Shown one piece after another: positions 61,977 through 64,000 of a stretch of DNA of 64,000 nucleotides. The notes below the pieces were generated by a model that searched no databases, was not told where the DNA came from, and saw nothing but the letters and a program-made list of their open reading frames with translations. The number at the start of each line of letters is the position of its first letter. Within the stretch, counting starts at the first letter, position 1. The stretch covers positions 434,001 through 498,000 of the forward strand of contig NZ_JAHRCY010000002.1 of assembly GCF_019083965.1 (NCBI RefSeq), written 5' to 3'. Origin of the DNA: Catellatospora tritici. Its GTDB lineage: Bacteria; Actinomycetota; Actinomycetes; Mycobacteriales; Micromonosporaceae. Made by a program: the position numbers and the translations under genes.

Positions 61977-62762
61977 GTGCAGAGCAGCACTGAGATCTTC
62001 AAGACCGGCCGCGAGAAGCTGGTCGCCGTACGCGACCGAGTCCGCGCCGGGCTGAAGGGACGCACCCGTGAGGTCACCGCTATCGCGGTTCTCGCCGGCG
62101 TCGCGTCGGTCGGCTTCGTCGCCGCCAACATCGACAACGCCCCGAGCAAGTCGCTGACCACCGTCGCGGCCGAGGCCACTGCCAAGCGGGAGGCCGTCGC
62201 CGAGCGGACCGACCGGTCCACCCGCAGCACCAAGAGCAACACCCCCGCCAAGAGCAAGGCGAAGCAGGCCGCCCCGGCCAAGGCCAAGCAGGCCGCCGCC
62301 CCGGCGAAGGCCAAGGCCGCCGCGCCCAAGGCCGCGCCCAAGGCCGCGCCCAAGGCCAAGGCCATGTGGAGCAGCCCGATGCAGGGCTCCCCGGTCAGCT
62401 CGTGCTTCGGCCCCCGCTGGGGCACCATGCACAAGGGCGTCGACTTCGCCATGCCGGAGAACACCGCCATCCACGCCGTCGGCCCCGGCACCGTCTTCGC
62501 GGCGGGCTGGGTCTACACCGGCTACGGCATCTCGGTCGTGGTCGACCACGGCAACGGCTACTACACCCACTACGCCCACATGAACCGCGAAGCGGTGCAG
62601 GTCGGCCAGCAGGTCAAGGCCGGCGACATCCTCGGCTACGAGGGCTCCACCGGCGACTCGACCGGTCCCCACCTGCACTTCGAGGTGCACCAGGGCAGCA
62701 TGTGGAACCAGGTCGACCCCGCCCCGTGGCTGAAGGCTCGCGGTATCAACACCGGTTGCTGA
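61977..62762 (+). CDS. M23 family metallopeptidase with Ala/Lys-rich linker
   Basis: 261 residues. Membrane segment near residue 39 (VTAIAVLAGVASVGFVAANI), an AKQAAPAKAKQAAAPAKAKA-type Lys/Ala/Pro linker (about 84-133) resembling a cell-wall-spanning or histone-like tail, then an M23 domain with MHKGVDFAM and PHLHFEVHQ. The linker could hold the domain near negatively charged wall polymers. GTG 61977 follows GGAGG. It sits in tandem with the M23 gene at 60975, separated by a terminator and about 240 bases of leader. Confidence 0.9.
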   Translation: MQSSTEIFKTGREKLVAVRDRVRAGLKGRTREVTAIAVLAGVASVGFVAANIDNAPSKSLTTVAAEATAKREAVAERTDRSTRSTKSNTPAKSKAKQAAPAKAKQAAAPAKAKAAAPKAAPKAAPKAKAMWSSPMQGSPVSSCFGPRWGTMHKGVDFAMPENTAIHAVGPGTVFAAGWVYTGYGISVVVDHGNGYYTHYAHMNREAVQVGQQVKAGDILGYEGSTGDSTGPHLHFEVHQGSMWNQVDPAPWLKARGINTGC

Positions 62763-62809
62763 CGCCCCACCGACCGCCCATCCCCAGCTTCACCCAATCC
62801 CCCCAAAAG

Positions 62810-62842
62810 CGTGTGGCCCGGATCGCTGATCCGGGCCACACG
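62810..62842. terminator. Bidirectional terminator between the M23 gene and pcrA
   Basis: CGTGTGGCCCGGATC (62810-62824) pairs with GATCCGGGCCACACG (62828-62842), three-base loop, between convergent genes. CTTTTGG follows on the minus strand. Confidence 0.85.
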
Positions 62843-62853
62843 TCGTTTCGGGG

Positions 62854-64000
62854 TCAGATCTTCTCGATCGGGGCGTGCCGGACCACGAGCCACAGCACCT
62901 GGTCGCCGAAGTCGACCTGCGCCTGCGCCCGAGCGCCGACGCCCTGCACCGCGAGCACCCGGCCCAGGCCGTAGCGCTGGTGGTTGACCCGGTCGCCCGC
63001 CGACAGCGCCGGGGCCGACGCCAGATCACTGGCGGTGGCGAGCTTGCTCGGGTCCACGCCGATCCGGCTGGCCAGCGCCGCCGCGCGGCTGGTGCCGCCG
63101 ACGAAGGTGCTGGCCGCCCGCTCCTGGCTGCGCTCGCGGCCGCCGATGCCGCCCCGGTCACCGCCCCACGAGCTGACCGCGTCCGCGGTGCGCTTCCAGT
63201 CCAGCAACTCCGGCGGCAGCTCCTCCAGGAACCGCGACGGCGGGTTGTACTGCGGCTGCCCCCACGCCGAGCGGGTCACCGCCCGCGACAGGTACAGCCG
63301 GTGGCGGGCCCGGGTGATGCCGACATACGCCAGGCGCCGCTCTTCTTCCAGCTCCTTGACCTCGCCGAGCGAGCGCAGGTGCGGGAAGACGCCGTCCTCC
63401 AGGCCGGTCAGGAACACCACCGGGAACTCCAGCCCCTTGGCGGTGTGCAGGGTCATCAGCGTGACCACGCCCTGGTGATCCGGGTCGTCGGCGGGCACCT
63501 GGTCGGCGTCGGCGACCAGGGCCACCTGCTCCAGGAAACCGGCCAGCGTCGGGGTCTCGTCGGCGGCGGCGGTGCGCTCGGCGTACTCCCGGGCGACGCT
63601 GACGAGTTCCTGGAGGTTCTCCACCCGGCCCTCGTCCTGCGGGTCCAGGCTCGCCTCCAGCTCGGCCAGCAGGCCCGACCGGGACAGGATCAGCTCCAGC
63701 ACCGCCTCCGGCGGCGCCTCGCGGGCCAGGTCCCGGGCCTCGTCCAGCATCGCCAGGAAGTCGTTGATCGAGTTCACCGCGCGGGTGGCGATGCCCGGCG
63801 CGTCCGCGGCCCGGCGCAGCGCCGCCCCAAACGAGACCCGCTCGCGCGCCGCCAGCGCCTCCACCACGGCCTCGGCCCGGTCGCCCAGGCCGCGCTTGGG
63901 GGTGTTGATGATCCGCCGCATGCTGACGGTGTCGTCCTCGTTGGCGATCGCGCGCAGGTAGGCCAGCGCGTCGCGGACCTCCTTGCGCTCGTAGAAGCGC
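62854..64000 (-). CDS. pcrA: ATP-dependent DNA helicase PcrA/UvrD, 5' end outside window
   Basis: Only the C-terminal 382 codons are present; the gene continues past the right edge. SF1A helicase motifs seen: VTLMTLHTAKGLEFPVVFLT (motif V), EEERRLAYVGITRARHRLYL (motif VI), PPSRFLEELPPELL, and the C-terminal Tudor-like fold HQRYGLGRVLAVQGVG that in PcrA contacts RNA polymerase. Functions in replication, recombination and repair. Neighbouring M23, sucCD and perM genes match the uvrD1 (Rv0949) context of mycobacteria. Confidence 0.95.
   Translation of the reverse strand, partial: RFYERKEVRDALAYLRAIANEDDTVSMRRIINTPKRGLGDRAEAVVEALAARERVSFGAALRRAADAPGIATRAVNSINDFLAMLDEARDLAREAPPEAVLELILSRSGLLAELEASLDPQDEGRVENLQELVSVAREYAERTAAADETPTLAGFLEQVALVADADQVPADDPDHQGVVTLMTLHTAKGLEFPVVFLTGLEDGVFPHLRSLGEVKELEEERRLAYVGITRARHRLYLSRAVTRSAWGQPQYNPPSRFLEELPPELLDWKRTADAVSSWGGDRGGIGGRERSQERAASTFVGGTSRAAALASRIGVDPSKLATASDLASAPALSAGDRVNHQRYGLGRVLAVQGVGARAQAQVDFGDQVLWLVVRHAPIEKI

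Overview
High-GC actinobacterial chromosome, most likely Micromonosporaceae. The evidence is GC-saturated third codon positions, frequent GTG starts with purine-rich ribosome sites, and two gene blocks known from actinomycetes: mfd-mazG-lipoprotein-eno-ftsB (the order of Mycobacterium tuberculosis Rv1020-Rv1025) and pcrA-M23 peptidase-sucC-sucD-perM-purN-purH (the order of Rv0949-Rv0957). The family assignment is inference. I see no rRNA, tRNA, CRISPR array, prophage or intact insertion sequence.

Region 1 (1-15375), mostly core. Minus strand: a partial FtsB/DivIC gene, enolase, a lipoprotein, a DUF885 metallopeptidase-like protein, MazG, a SurA_N-type lipoprotein, Ogt and Mfd. Plus strand: an unknown membrane protein, a VapBC toxin-antitoxin pair and PEP carboxylase.

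Region 2 (15553-32380), accessory surface-polysaccharide locus and the most interesting part. It holds an APS kinase carrying an inactive-looking sulfurylase domain, a GH26 protein with a roughly 395-residue Pro/Ser/Glu linker, a Wzz co-polymerase fused to a degenerate tyrosine-kinase-like domain, an O-antigen polymerase/ligase-type membrane protein, a phosphotransferase-fold protein, two sulfotransferases, a Wzx-type flippase, a methyltransferase, a GH26 lipoprotein, a WecG/TagA glycosyltransferase and a GT2 glycosyltransferase. Together these suggest a sulfated, possibly methylated exopolysaccharide, with PAPS supplied by the kinase and spent by the two sulfotransferases. No priming glycosyltransferase is visible. 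A DUF397 gene and decayed gene fragments sit in the middle.

Region 3 (32463-44113), metabolic genes: a DeoR regulator with galT, an alpha/beta hydrolase, a peptidase S51-like/CysS-C-terminal fusion, a repeat-rich non-coding stretch, icd, an SPFH protein, ung, a secreted helical protein, mdh and folD.

Region 4 (44596-50403), a complete oligopeptide ABC transporter operon (substrate-binding protein, two permeases, two ATPases), followed by a 7 x 19 bp tandem repeat.

Region 5 (50658-64000), core block: purH and purN, the perM homologue surrounded by four small membrane proteins (three proline-rich, one CD225-like), sucD and sucC, a membrane protein, a B12-binding mutase subunit, two M23 endopeptidases and partial pcrA. 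Many convergent gene ends share near-perfect GC-rich palindromes that look like bidirectional terminators. A separate GGCCTAT/ATAGGCC hairpin family occurs three times between genes.
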